Below are positions 34,601-45,060 of a stretch of 63,569 bases of DNA, in pieces. The translations under genes were made by a program, and so were the position numbers. Every line of letters starts with the position of its first letter. Position 1 is the first letter of the stretch. The DNA comes from Oscillospiraceae bacterium (GTDB taxonomy: Bacteria; Bacillota; Clostridia; Oscillospirales; Oscillospiraceae). The notes under the pieces were generated by a model that was given only the letters and a program-made list of their open reading frames with translations, searched no databases and was not told where the DNA came from. The stretch is taken from NCBI GenBank assembly GCA_017449185.1, contig JAFSJZ010000060.1, positions 1 to 63,569 on the forward strand, in the 5' to 3' direction.

Positions 34601-35190
34601 CCCCCCGAAAACGGATGATCATGAACGCGGCGAAAGACGCCCTTTTCCGTGACAAGCAGAGAAAAACTCAGGTCGTGTTCCTCGCACGGGACGTGCTCGA
34701 GCCGCTGGGCTTCAAAGGCCGTGAGGATCGCCGCCGCCTGCGGACAGCGCCGCAGATAGCGGTCGTAATACCCCGCGCCGTGGCCGAGGCGGTTTCCCTG
34801 CGCGTCAAAGCCCACGCAGGGGACGAGCACGGCGTCGAGCTCTTCCGGCGGGAGCAGGAGCGAGGTTTTCGGATCGGGTTCCGGGATGCTGTAAAGCCCG
34901 GGGACGAGCGGCGCGTCCGGTATATAGGCCTCCATCTTCCCATCCTGTGCCGTCACCGGGAAGGCGAGCGCCGCGCCGCGGCCGCGCAGGAGCCCGTAAA
35001 ACGCGCGCAGGTCGCACTCGCTCCCGACGGGGACGAAGGCGAGCACACGCGAGGCGGATTTCAGCTCCGGCAGAGAGGCGAGCGCGCGGCAGAGCGCCAG
35101 GCTCGCCGCGGCGCGCGCTTCGCTCTCCAGCGCGTCGCGCCGCGACAGGGCCAGACGGCGCAGCTCTCTTTTTTCGGATACGAGGTCCAT
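34588..35190 (-). CDS. 5-formyltetrahydrofolate cyclo-ligase
   Basis: A 200-aa enzyme that uses ATP to convert 5-formyl-THF to 5,10-methenyl-THF. Seen: N-terminal basic helix KRELRRLALSRRDAL, the ATP/folate site VPCVGFDAQGNRLGHGAGYYDRYL (key residues GFD, RLGHGAGYYDR near 125-145), and the closing LLVTEKGVF. The length matches the family. A GGGAGGAGCG site lies upstream on the minus strand. It is translationally overlapped with the AEC transporter gene. Confidence 0.93.
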   Translation of the reverse strand: MDLVSEKRELRRLALSRRDALESEARAAASLALCRALASLPELKSASRVLAFVPVGSECDLRAFYGLLRGRGAALAFPVTAQDGKMEAYIPDAPLVPGLYSIPEPDPKTSLLLPPEELDAVLVPCVGFDAQGNRLGHGAGYYDRYLRRCPQAAAILTAFEAQRLEHVPCEEHDLSFSLLVTEKGVFRRVHDHPFSGGWQK

Positions 35191-35262
35191 ACGCTCCTCC
35201 CCACGGTTTGATCATGGCAACAAGATACCACATCTCCCGCCGCGCTGCCAAGTGCTTTTTGC

Positions 35263-35291
35263 TTGACTATTCGCCCACGAAAAGGTATGCT
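35263..35291 (+). promoter_or_regulatory. promoter for glycerol-1-phosphate dehydrogenase
   Basis: TTGACT (35263-35268), a 17-base spacer and TATGCT (35286-35291), 40 bases before the start. Confidence 0.65.
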
Positions 35292-35330
35292 TACAACACG
35301 GATATTTTTCATATACGGAGGGGAAAAACC

Positions 35331-36569
35331 ATGATCCTGGACTGCAAGAAATATCTCGGCCCATGCGCGTGCGGGCGCGACCATGAGCTGCGCACCAAGC
35401 TTGTCGTGTGCGAGTACGGCGCGCTGAAGAATTTTGACAAATACATGGACGACTGCGGCCTGACCGGCTTCCGCACGGTCATATACGATACGAATACCTA
35501 CAATCTGCCGACAATGACCCACGTCGCCGCCGACCAGGAGATCGTACTCGAGGCCAAAGGCCTGCACAGCGAAAAGGGTTTGATCGAGGAGTGCATGACG
35601 CGCTTTGTGCAAAAGCCCGACTACGTGGTCGTTGTGGGCGGCGGCACGCTGATGGACTTCGGCCGCTACAGCGCCTGGAAGCTGGGCATCCCCTTCGTGG
35701 CGATCCCGACCATCGTCTCCTCCGACGGCTTTACGGCGGACATCTGCTCGATCATCATCGACGGGCAGAAGAAGTCCATCCCCATGCAGGCCGCCGACGC
35801 GGTGATCTGCGACATGGACATCGTCGCGGGCGCGCCGCGCTTCCTTACGATCGCGGGCGTGCAGGATATCATGGCCAAGTACGTCTCGATCGCCGACTGG
35901 AAGATCGCGCATCTCGTCTCGGGCGAGTACTTCTGCCAGAAGGTCTGCGACATGGCGCAGGAGGCGCTCGACATCATGGTGCGCTGCGCCCATGAGCTCG
36001 CCGAGGGCAAGGAGCCGGACTACGAGGCCATGGCTTATACCCAGATGCTCTCCGGCCTGACCATGCAGATCCTGTCGAATTCCCGCGCCGCCTCCGGGGC
36101 GGAGCATCTTGTCGCACACCTCGTCGAGATGAAGCCGCGCGGCTTCGAAAAAGCCCACGGCCTGCACGGCGAATGTGTCGGCGTCGGCACGATCCTCTGC
36201 GCCGAGGCCTACCACAAGCTTGCCGCGCGTGAGACGATCGAAGTAAAGCCCTTCGAGCCGATCGACGAGGACTGGGTCCGCGCCGTATTCGGCCCGCTTG
36301 CGGACGGCATCCTGAAGGAGAACGAGAACGACGTGCTCAAGACCTTCCCGCCCGAGAATATCGCGGAGCATTGGGACGAGATCCGAGAGATCGTCGCGGC
36401 GATCCCGCCCGCGGAGGAGCTGATCGCGCTCTACACGAAGATCGGCGCAAAGCATTCTCTCGAGGAGCTGGAGATCGACCCGGCCGTGAAAGACGAGTTC
36501 CTGGACATCTCCTCGGCCATCCGCAACCGCCTGACGCTTGCGCGCATGACGCGGCTGATCGAAAAATAA
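35331..36569 (+). CDS. egsA: sn-glycerol-1-phosphate dehydrogenase (AraM/EgsA family)
   Basis: A 412-aa iron-containing-alcohol-dehydrogenase-type enzyme expected to interconvert dihydroxyacetone phosphate and sn-glycerol-1-phosphate with NAD(P)H. Seen: the dinucleotide motif VVVGGGTLMDFGRY (about 100), IPTIVSSDGFTADICSII (about 125), and metal-binding histidines in the SGAEHLVAHLVE and KAHGLHGECVGVG region (about 260-285). GGAGGGG lies 8 bases before ATG 35331; the long open frame upstream is unsupported. A single gene with its own promoter and terminator. The bacterial role of glycerol-1-phosphate is uncertain (AraM in Bacillus). Glycerol kinase is encoded 12 kb away. Confidence 0.88.
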   Translation: MILDCKKYLGPCACGRDHELRTKLVVCEYGALKNFDKYMDDCGLTGFRTVIYDTNTYNLPTMTHVAADQEIVLEAKGLHSEKGLIEECMTRFVQKPDYVVVVGGGTLMDFGRYSAWKLGIPFVAIPTIVSSDGFTADICSIIIDGQKKSIPMQAADAVICDMDIVAGAPRFLTIAGVQDIMAKYVSIADWKIAHLVSGEYFCQKVCDMAQEALDIMVRCAHELAEGKEPDYEAMAYTQMLSGLTMQILSNSRAASGAEHLVAHLVEMKPRGFEKAHGLHGECVGVGTILCAEAYHKLAARETIEVKPFEPIDEDWVRAVFGPLADGILKENENDVLKTFPPENIAEHWDEIREIVAAIPPAEELIALYTKIGAKHSLEELEIDPAVKDEFLDISSAIRNRLTLARMTRLIEK

Positions 36570-36585
36570 ACAAAAAAAGAAAAGC

Positions 36586-36616
36586 GCCGGAACGGGAAAC
36601 CGTTCCGGCCTTTTTT
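36586..36616 (+). terminator. terminator after egsA
   Basis: GCCGGAACGG (36586-36595) pairs with 36600-36609 around a GAAA tetraloop and is followed by CTTTTTTC. Confidence 0.9.
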
Positions 36617-36753
36617 CATGCGATTCGGCACGCGGGAAAGAGCCTTGCGTCCGATCCTTCGACACACAGGGGGAGGATTGTGAAGGGGCTGGCGGAAGGG
36701 CCAACTCCCGTAAGATAGTTTTATCGTCTTTGCAGGGACGGCATGGCATTTTG

Positions 36754-38841
<2,088 letters not shown>

Positions 38842-38926
38842 CGAGCGACCTCCTTCACGTTTTTTAGCGTTTTCATTCTCTCACAAAACGAGTCCCATAA
38901 ACCGGACAATGTGAAATGAAAATGAA

Positions 38927-38964
38927 AAAACTATTCAGGCTGCAAACGCAAGCTGAATAGTTTT
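38927..38964 (-). terminator. terminator hairpin upstream of the recombinase module
   Basis: AAAACTATTCAG (38927-38938) pairs with 38953-38964. On the minus strand it is followed by TTTTTTCATTTTC, so it should stop transcripts arriving from the VanZ side. Confidence 0.75.
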
Positions 38965-39247
38965 CTTTTGCAGCTCGGTTGCAAAACTGTGAGATGAAAT
39001 CGAACTGCGCGGGATTGGGGTGCGCTAACCCCAACAAGTGTCGGAGGACACAATTTCATTTTTGTCAGACGATGCGAAACTTGCTCTTAAGCAGGTTTCG
39101 AACTTTTCGGCAAGGACAAAAACGAATAAGTGTAATACAAGGCGAATCTTGCTCTTAATGCGACAACTCTACTTTTGATGGTTTTTGCAACGGACTGAAG
39201 AAAGCACAAGAGGATAGCTATCACACATTCATATGATCTCACAATAA
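38965..39247. other. AT-rich non-coding stretch with a TTGGGGT...ACCCCAA hairpin
   Basis: No gene is visible. A 7-bp inverted repeat (39015-39021 with 39028-39034, loop GCGCTA) lies in the context GGGATTGGGGTGCGCTAACC. Short hairpins of this sort are often seen near relaxase genes or transfer origins of Clostridial elements, but no relaxase is present, so this is at most a remnant. Two loosely similar segments CGAAACTTGCTCTTAAGC and CGAATCTTGCTCTTAATGC follow at about 39100 and 39144. Confidence 0.4.
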
Positions 39248-39490
39248 TCAATCAACACGCTTTACACTTGTTGCATCAAGCCAGATGTAAATATATACCC
39301 TTCCTGTGTGTTTTTCACGAAATGTTTTGAATGTTTCGGATAAGCAAAATTGATCTATTGCTTCTTCTAAAGACGACGCATCAACTATGCAAGTTGATGA
39401 TGCTCCGTATAAATCAAGTGCTCTATCTCCAGCAAGATCAGAAAATGGGTTGGTGATATTTGGATACGTTGATACAAATAATTCGAACAT
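39248..39490 (-). CDS. small hypothetical protein downstream of the VanZ-like gene
   Basis: An 80-aa protein with no recognised domain. It contains ASSTCIVDASSLEEAIDQF and ends HTGRVYIYIWLDATSVKRVD. It looks like a small mixed alpha/beta fold without membrane segments. ATG 39490 is preferred because GGAGG lies 5 bases before it; an upstream ATG at 39523 would add 11 residues. It lies close behind the VanZ-like gene on the same strand, probably as one transcript. The AT-rich composition fits the island, not the host. Confidence 0.55.
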   Translation of the reverse strand: MFELFVSTYPNITNPFSDLAGDRALDLYGASSTCIVDASSLEEAIDQFCLSETFKTFREKHTGRVYIYIWLDATSVKRVD

Positions 39491-39537
39491 GTTTTCCTCC
39501 ATCGTATGATTGGTTTCATACACCTGGGTTATTTTGA

Positions 39538-40179
39538 TTATTGCCAGATGCTGATTTCTCCGCTGTCTTTATTTGCAGCAAACCAAGAATGATATATTTC
39601 CGGCTGAACAGTAATCATTGATACAAATGAGAGAGCGCAAAACAGAAGCAATTCATAACGGCACTGTTCGCCATCGATTTGCAGGGAACCGATCAACGAT
39701 TTTGGAAAGATCTTGCGGAGATATTTTGAAATGAAGTAACCCAAACACGCGCCGATGGTGTTTGTTATCAAATCATTGATATCTGTAGCTCCGCATTCGA
39801 ACATTTGAACCAGCTCAATGGATAATGAAATGAGGAAACCTGCCAACGCAACCTTTTTAATGCTATCGTACCTTTTGTACATGATTGGGAGTAATAACCC
39901 AAGAGGGAAAAACAGAAGAATGTTTAGTGCAGTATCGACAGGGCCCCGTATCATATCTACAAAAGGGATATAAACAATTCTGGGTGCAAATGATCCAAGA
40001 TACCATATCCCCGTCATTGTTAGTACTCCTACAAGATAAAAGCAGAATATGAATGAAACTATGATATGGCATATTGGCAACTTTTTTCGTTTGCTTGTCA
40101 AGATAAAGTAACATGCCAAAGCAAAGAAAACAGGGATATATCCACAAATAAGATGTCGAATACTCAATTCCCAATCCAT
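39538..40179 (-). CDS. VanZ family membrane protein
   Basis: A 213-aa membrane protein with five hydrophobic segments. The family core is visible as DTALNILLFFPLGLLLPIMY (about 85-105) followed by SIELVQMFECGATDINDLITNTIGACLGY, whose key residues are ELVQ, R/G-(A/T)-x-DINDLxxN and the terminal GxxLG. VanZ raises teicoplanin resistance in enterococci, but most members have unknown roles. AAAGGAG precedes the ATG and a good promoter lies upstream. It is AT-rich and may be island cargo. Confidence 0.8.
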   Translation of the reverse strand: MDWELSIRHLICGYIPVFFALACYFILTSKRKKLPICHIIVSFIFCFYLVGVLTMTGIWYLGSFAPRIVYIPFVDMIRGPVDTALNILLFFPLGLLLPIMYKRYDSIKKVALAGFLISLSIELVQMFECGATDINDLITNTIGACLGYFISKYLRKIFPKSLIGSLQIDGEQCRYELLLFCALSFVSMITVQPEIYHSWFAANKDSGEISIWQ

Positions 40180-40252
40180 GTTTTACTCCTTTGTTTTGCA
40201 TTCTGCCGCTCCCGAACCGGCTTAAAGGGAATATCGATTAGTAATGTCAATG

Positions 40253-40281
40253 ATTATAGTTGATTTGGCTAACCTTTTCAA
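40253..40281 (-). promoter_or_regulatory. promoter for the VanZ-like operon
   Basis: On the minus strand TTGAAA (40281-40276), a 17-base spacer and a perfect TATAAT (40258-40253). Confidence 0.75.
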
Positions 40282-40383
40282 GTTGGGAGGTCTTAATTCG
40301 ACATTAAGATTTGATTAACGAAAAGGCTTTTCTCTCAGGTCGTCTATGTTTTATTACTAAAACGAGAGCTTGCTTTGTCAATT

Positions 40384-40442
40384 ATGCAAACCAATTTGCC
40401 TCAAAAACGCAAAACATAATAAACCAAAAATGCAAATCAATT
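40384..40442 (+). repeat. imperfect direct repeat ATGCAAAyCAATT upstream of the operon promoter
   Basis: ATGCAAACCAATT (40384-40396) and ATGCAAATCAATT (40430-40442) differ at one base. The second ends one base before the -35 box at 40444. They could be binding sites for a regulator of the defence-like operon. Confidence 0.45.
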
Positions 40443-40443
40443 G

Positions 40444-40472
40444 TTGACCAGGCATAAAAACAAGGTTATAAT
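40444..40472 (+). promoter_or_regulatory. strong promoter for the DUF4143-DUF6680-DUF262-ATPase operon
   Basis: TTGACC (40444-40449), a 17-base spacer and a perfect TATAAT (40467-40472). Confidence 0.8.
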
Positions 40473-40505
40473 ACAAGCAGAGAATTTCTCATGGGGGCGC
40501 ATATT

Positions 40506-41798
40506 ATGCCGGAATACTTACCAAGAATAGTCGATAACGAGTTGGCTCTGCGGCTGGAGGCATTTGGCGCCACGCTAATCGTCGGGCCGAAGTGGTGCGG
40601 AAAGACCACGACGGGCGAGCAGCAGGCGAAAAGCATTCTGCGGATGCAGGACCCGGACCGACGGGAAGGATATATGGCCACGGCCAATACTAAGCCCTCC
40701 CTGCTGCTGCGCGGAGAAAATCCGCGCCTGATCGATGAGTGGCAGGTCGCTCCAGTGCTGTGGGACGCCGTGCGTACTGCTGTGGATCAGCGTCAAGAAG
40801 AAGGCTTGTTTATCCTCACGGGCTCGACCTCTGTGGACAACAGCAAGATCATGCACTCCGGCACCGGCCGAATCTCTCGCATGAAGATGTACCCCATGAG
40901 CCTGTTCGAGTCGAAGGAATCCAACGGCAACATTTCACTGAAAGCGCTGTTCAATGACCCGGGCTTGGACATCGACGGGATCACGTCGGAGCTGTCGATC
41001 GAAAAGCTGATTTTTGCCGCCTGCCGCGGCGGCTGGCCGGGTGCGCTGCGCAGAAAGAGCGACGCGGCCAAGCTGCTGATCGCCCGCGACTATATTAACA
41101 ACATTTGTGAGACGGACATTTCCACCGTGGACGGCGTGCAGCGGAATCCCGTGTGGACGAATATGATCCTGCGCTCGTACGCTCGGAACATCTCTACCCT
41201 TGCCAAGAAGACGAACATTTATAGGGATGTTTCCGCCAATGCAGACAGTATGACCTCAGCCACGATGGACAGCTATCTCAACGCCCTGGAAAAGCTGTTT
41301 GTGATTGAAGACATCGAGGCCTGGTGCCCGGCGATCCGTTCCGCGACGACGATCCGCTCCGGCAAGAAGCGTGAGTTTACCGATCCGTCCATCGCCGTGG
41401 CCGCCATGGGTCTGACGCCCGAATACCTGCAGACGGATCTAAAGACCTTCGGTTTCATTTTCGAATGTCTCTGCATCCGTGATCTGAAGGTCTATTCGCA
41501 GGCGCTCGGCGGGAAACTGTCCTATTATCATGACCGCTACGATCTGGAAGCCGACGCGGTCCTTCATCTGGACGACGGGCGCTATGCGCTGATCGAGTTC
41601 AAGCTGGGCAGCAAGGAGATCGAAGAAGGCGCCGCGCACCTTTTGGAGATCACGCGCCTGATCCGCAAGTATAACGAAAAAGAAACTCAGGTGCCCCTGC
41701 GTGAACCGGACCTGCTCATGGTCATCACCGGCGGTGAAATGGCCTATACCCGCGAGGACGGGGTCAAGATCATCCCGATTGGGACGCTGAGGGACTAA
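40506..41798 (+). CDS. AAA ATPase with C-terminal DUF4143 nuclease-like domain
   Basis: A 430-aa protein. The N-terminal AAA_14-type ATPase has Walker A GPKWCGKTT (27-35), a Walker B-like RLIDEWQ and the sensor TGSTS. The C-terminal DUF4143 part (about 215-400) includes DPSIAVAAMGL, FGFIFECLCIRDL and then DLEADAVLHLDDGRYALIEFKLG. The D...(E)xK arrangement in that segment resembles a PD-(D/E)XK nuclease core. Start taken at 40506 (MPEYLPRIVD, the family beginning) with GGGGGCG upstream; ATG 40491 is possible. Its GC content is host-like while both sides are AT-rich, so the island is a mosaic. It is the first gene of a four-gene transcript. Its part in the system is unknown; such ATPases are common in accessory DNA. 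Confidence 0.85.
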   Translation: MPEYLPRIVDNELALRLEAFGATLIVGPKWCGKTTTGEQQAKSILRMQDPDRREGYMATANTKPSLLLRGENPRLIDEWQVAPVLWDAVRTAVDQRQEEGLFILTGSTSVDNSKIMHSGTGRISRMKMYPMSLFESKESNGNISLKALFNDPGLDIDGITSELSIEKLIFAACRGGWPGALRRKSDAAKLLIARDYINNICETDISTVDGVQRNPVWTNMILRSYARNISTLAKKTNIYRDVSANADSMTSATMDSYLNALEKLFVIEDIEAWCPAIRSATTIRSGKKREFTDPSIAVAAMGLTPEYLQTDLKTFGFIFECLCIRDLKVYSQALGGKLSYYHDRYDLEADAVLHLDDGRYALIEFKLGSKEIEEGAAHLLEITRLIRKYNEKETQVPLREPDLLMVITGGEMAYTREDGVKIIPIGTLRD

Positions 41799-41816
41799 AG
41801 ATAAGGAGCTAGAGAT

Positions 41817-42323
41817 ATGATGTGGATCAATATTATCGCAATAATTGTTGCTCCGATTGCCGCGGTATGGATCGGACAAATGCTTCAGGATCGCGCAGAA
41901 AAGCGCAGAGATAAAGTGGCGGTATTTAAGGCTGTAATGACATATCGATATGGATGGTCTCAGGAAGCAGTTCTCGCCCTAAACAGTATCCCTATCGTAT
42001 TTGCTGAAGACAAAACGGTTCGTGATCGATGGAAAGAGTATTACAAGCAATTATGTGTTCAAAACCCAGATCAGATGCAAATTAAGCAACGGACAGAAGC
42101 TTTATACAAGTTGATAGAGAGCATGGCGGCTACGCTTGGATATAAGGAAACCATTAGTTGGGAGGACATTCAGAATCCGTATATTCCATACGGGATGGCA
42201 ACAGCTTTTGACAACAACATGACTATTAACAGTACAATGGCGGAGATCCTACCGCAGATGTTAATGTCCATGGTAAATAGCCAAGCTGCGCCGAAAGAAG
42301 ATGCTTTTCGCACAAAAGATTAA
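41817..42323 (+). CDS. DUF6680-like membrane-anchored protein
   Basis: A 168-aa protein with one N-terminal membrane helix (about 2-22) and then a cytosolic helical domain. Characteristic stretches are WIGQMLQDRAEKRRDKVAVFK, cited by its parts GQMLQDR and KVAVFK, RYGWSQEAVLALNSIPIVF, WKEYYKQLCVQNPDQ, and ISWEDIQNPYIPYGM. I associate this pattern with the DUF6680 family from memory. AAGGAG lies 8 bases before the ATG and only 18 bases separate it from the DUF4143 gene, so they share a transcript. Membrane anchoring could supply an effector or tether for the neighbouring ATPase system; that is inference. Confidence 0.65.
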   Translation: MMWINIIAIIVAPIAAVWIGQMLQDRAEKRRDKVAVFKAVMTYRYGWSQEAVLALNSIPIVFAEDKTVRDRWKEYYKQLCVQNPDQMQIKQRTEALYKLIESMAATLGYKETISWEDIQNPYIPYGMATAFDNNMTINSTMAEILPQMLMSMVNSQAAPKEDAFRTKD

Positions 42324-42419
42324 GTGGATTGATAAAGATATATATTCCTTGCGAGATTGTAAATAAACATATTATTCTTCAACAAACAATTTATAGCTAT
42401 TACTTGTGGGGTGAACTGA

Positions 42420-43592
42420 ATGAAGTGTCAAACTACTGAACTAGAAATTGAAACTGTGGTTAGCAGAATTAAAAACGGTGATATGGATTTGCAACCGGAT
42501 TTTCAGAGAGGCGAAATCTGGACGCCTCAAAAAAAGAGAAAACTGATTGATTCCATCTTACGAGGATGGCGTATCCCTCCCATACATGTCGTCCTTAATA
42601 GTCATGCGATAGATGAAGTTTTAGATGGGCAACAGCGCCTTGCTGCAATTCGGGACTTTAATGATAATATAATTTGTGTCGATGGTAAAATTGAACCATT
42701 TGACTCGAGTATTGCCAGTTTGGATGGAATGTTTTATCGCGATCTGCCGAAAGAATGGCAACGACGGTTTCGCCAGTATAGTATAAACATTGTTCGCTTA
42801 ACAGAATATAAACCTGAGGAGCCCGCAGAACTTTTTTATCGATTGAACCAACCCTCCGCGCTTACATCTGCTGAACAAAGAAATGCATATATTGGCGTTA
42901 CGCGAGACCAAGTAAAGAACCTGTCAAATATGTTTATTTCTTTAGGTGGGACAAAAGAACTCCTTGGGTTCTCTAACTCCAGATTGGCTTACGACGAAAT
43001 AATATCTAAGTTTTGCTATTCCGTTGAATTAGGTACCTTGAAAAAGAAAATCACTTCAACTGATATCTCAGAGCAGTATCGAAAAGGACAGCCTTTTTCT
43101 GACGAATGCATAGAGATCGTAGATGAGTCGATTCACAAATTCTTGGCAAGTATCTGTGCGAGGGATGATTACAAGTTTTCGTTCAACAAGGCGACTCTAT
43201 ATAGTTGGTTGATTTTCACTCGGCAGAATCTTGATATGGATGAAACTGCATTTAGCGATGTAATCACATACTTTGAGTTTTGTAGAGCTTTTGTAAAAGG
43301 ACAGAGCAAAAAGACAGACGAAAAGTATTTAAGTGTTTATGCAAAAATGCTTAAGCAGTTACCCTTTTTCGAGTTGATGTTAAATACATTCAACCAACGG
43401 TCTAGTATGGGCAGCACAGATGCGCTTTCGATTATTTATCGTGATGTAATCATTGCACTTTTTCGGGATGCCTTGCTTTATGAAAAAACCGATTTGTTGA
43501 CTTTAGCCTTATCATCTTTTTCTGATTATGAGAACATGAATAGCATGTTAGAGACTATCGTCAGCAAGTATAGTTGGGGTGAGGCTTTCTGA
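42420..43592 (+). CDS. DUF262 (ParB/GmrSD-like) domain protein
   Basis: A 390-aa protein. The DUF262 core is clear: LQPDFQRGEIWTPQKKRKLIDSILRG, with key residues QPDFQR (25-30) and SILRGWRIPPI, and DGQQR (69-73), which in ParB/sulfiredoxin-like folds bind or hydrolyse a nucleotide. The C-terminal 250 residues are helical and lack the HNH/DUF1524 nuclease domain that GmrD or SspE carry, so cleavage may be delegated to the next gene. The stop overlaps the start of the ATPase gene (TGATG), so the two products are coupled and probably bind each other. AT-rich, unlike the host. Confidence 0.85.
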   Translation: MKCQTTELEIETVVSRIKNGDMDLQPDFQRGEIWTPQKKRKLIDSILRGWRIPPIHVVLNSHAIDEVLDGQQRLAAIRDFNDNIICVDGKIEPFDSSIASLDGMFYRDLPKEWQRRFRQYSINIVRLTEYKPEEPAELFYRLNQPSALTSAEQRNAYIGVTRDQVKNLSNMFISLGGTKELLGFSNSRLAYDEIISKFCYSVELGTLKKKITSTDISEQYRKGQPFSDECIEIVDESIHKFLASICARDDYKFSFNKATLYSWLIFTRQNLDMDETAFSDVITYFEFCRAFVKGQSKKTDEKYLSVYAKMLKQLPFFELMLNTFNQRSSMGSTDALSIIYRDVIIALFRDALLYEKTDLLTLALSSFSDYENMNSMLETIVSKYSWGEAF

Positions 43593-45010
43593 TGAGAGAT
43601 GCAAAAGCACAGGATTATTGGAGCACTGCATATAAACGGCAGTATACTGACAGTCTGCTGGAGATAAATTTCAATGGATTAAACAACCTGCCAACTTTTT
43701 CCTTTCCTCAGGGGATTCTCGCGATTTGTGGATTAAATGGTGCCGGGAAAAGTACAATTGTGTCCGCGATTAAAGCCGTTGTTGGATTACCACTATCTGA
43801 TCAAGATAGGCATAGAATCCATTCCCAAACAATTAATTGCAGAGCAACCTTGTCTGGATGTGACGTGATGTGCTCTAACCGTGATGGGGAAAGACTTATT
43901 GAAATTGGATGGGATGAGGATAAAATTGTTTTCATAGATTCCACCGATAGTGTAAACGCTCAAAGATTTATCGTTAGCCAAGCAAACCTAGATGAACTCT
44001 TGGAGCAGTATGAAGAGTATGAACTACCTGAATCAAGTATTGAAGAAATAAACTATTTGGTTGGTAAAAGGTATACTACGTGTTCTATCCGTGAATTAGA
44101 GGACGTAGGCGGCTCTGGCTCAACAATTCCATATTTCTCAGTCGAAGTAGATGGCGAAGAATACGACACGAAAGGAATGGGATACGGAGAACACTTCTTG
44201 TTTTACTTGTTCTGGCGTATAAACAGCGTGGACAAGGATACCCTAATAATACTTGAGGAACCAGAGACGTTTATCAGCATCTCATCTCAGATACACTTTG
44301 CAAACTATCTTGCAAAGCAGATGGCAAAGAAAGGAACTAAAGTAATACTTACAACCCATTCCCCATACATATTAGCTAGTATTAAAAACGATAATGTTAG
44401 GATCGTTAGTCGTATGGGGAGTGCTGTTTCAATCGTTCCGCCAGATGAAAATCTTACAGCAGAGAATTTGTTGGGGCTTGAAAGCAATAGTATTGGAACC
44501 TTTTTTGTAGAAGACAAAGTTGCATCTGATTTACTAAGCACTGTTTTAGAAGATCGGAATCCTCAGTTATTGAGAACATTTGCTATTGATCCAGTTGGAG
44601 GTGAAGCAGAGATAACAAAACGTTTAACGTTTCCCTTCAGTGAGAGAATAAAGTATCAGTTTGTTGGTATCTACGATGGCGATATGCGAACAGTGCTAGA
44701 CCCATCGTTGCTCAATTGGAAGTATTGTTTTTTGCCAGGAGAGAAGGCAATAGAAGAAGTCCTGCGAGAATATATGCATCAAACTCCAAATATTAGCAAA
44801 TTGTGCTCATATCTTGGCAAGGATGAAGGAAAAACAATTGCAGTATTAGCAAAGATAGATGGGCTTGACTGCCACGACTGGTTCAACGAGTTCAGGAAAC
44901 TTTTGATGCTAGATGGGAAAACCTTGATAGAGGCATTTTATCAGACTATGATGAAGGATAGTGATGAAGTGAATTCTTTCCTGATTGAGCTAAATGAAGC
45001 GTTACAATAG
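43592..45010 (+). CDS. ABC-type (AAA_21/AAA_15) ATPase with fused TOPRIM-like nuclease domain
   Basis: A 472-aa protein of the OLD/RecF-like class. ATPase part: Walker A GLNGAGKST (47-55), a GMGYGEHF signature-like segment (195-202), Walker B LIILEEPE (218-225) and H-loop TTHSPYI (His256). The C-terminal part is TOPRIM-like: Glu307 in FFVEDK, the PVGGEAEI turn (335-341), the DxD pair in YDGDMR (Asp362, Asp364), then LPGEKAIEEVL (381-391). OLD-family nucleases and the paired PARIS AriA/AriB proteins share these features, but they are not usually linked to DUF262. The start overlaps the DUF262 stop. The gene ends 50 bases before a strong terminator. Confidence 0.85.
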   Translation: MRDAKAQDYWSTAYKRQYTDSLLEINFNGLNNLPTFSFPQGILAICGLNGAGKSTIVSAIKAVVGLPLSDQDRHRIHSQTINCRATLSGCDVMCSNRDGERLIEIGWDEDKIVFIDSTDSVNAQRFIVSQANLDELLEQYEEYELPESSIEEINYLVGKRYTTCSIRELEDVGGSGSTIPYFSVEVDGEEYDTKGMGYGEHFLFYLFWRINSVDKDTLIILEEPETFISISSQIHFANYLAKQMAKKGTKVILTTHSPYILASIKNDNVRIVSRMGSAVSIVPPDENLTAENLLGLESNSIGTFFVEDKVASDLLSTVLEDRNPQLLRTFAIDPVGGEAEITKRLTFPFSERIKYQFVGIYDGDMRTVLDPSLLNWKYCFLPGEKAIEEVLREYMHQTPNISKLCSYLGKDEGKTIAVLAKIDGLDCHDWFNEFRKLLMLDGKTLIEAFYQTMMKDSDEVNSFLIELNEALQ

Positions 45011-45060
45011 CACCCATAGCACTGTTTTATTATTTTACCCTAAAGAAGTATTTTAAGCGC

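Noticed and set aside
34947-35330. N-terminal extension of glycerol-1-phosphate dehydrogenase
   Set aside because: It is an Arg/Ala-rich antisense frame of the cyclo-ligase gene. The promoter and GGAGGGG place the start at 35331.
39000-39160. Transfer origin (oriT)
   Set aside because: Only one short hairpin is present, and no relaxase or coupling protein gene is in the island.
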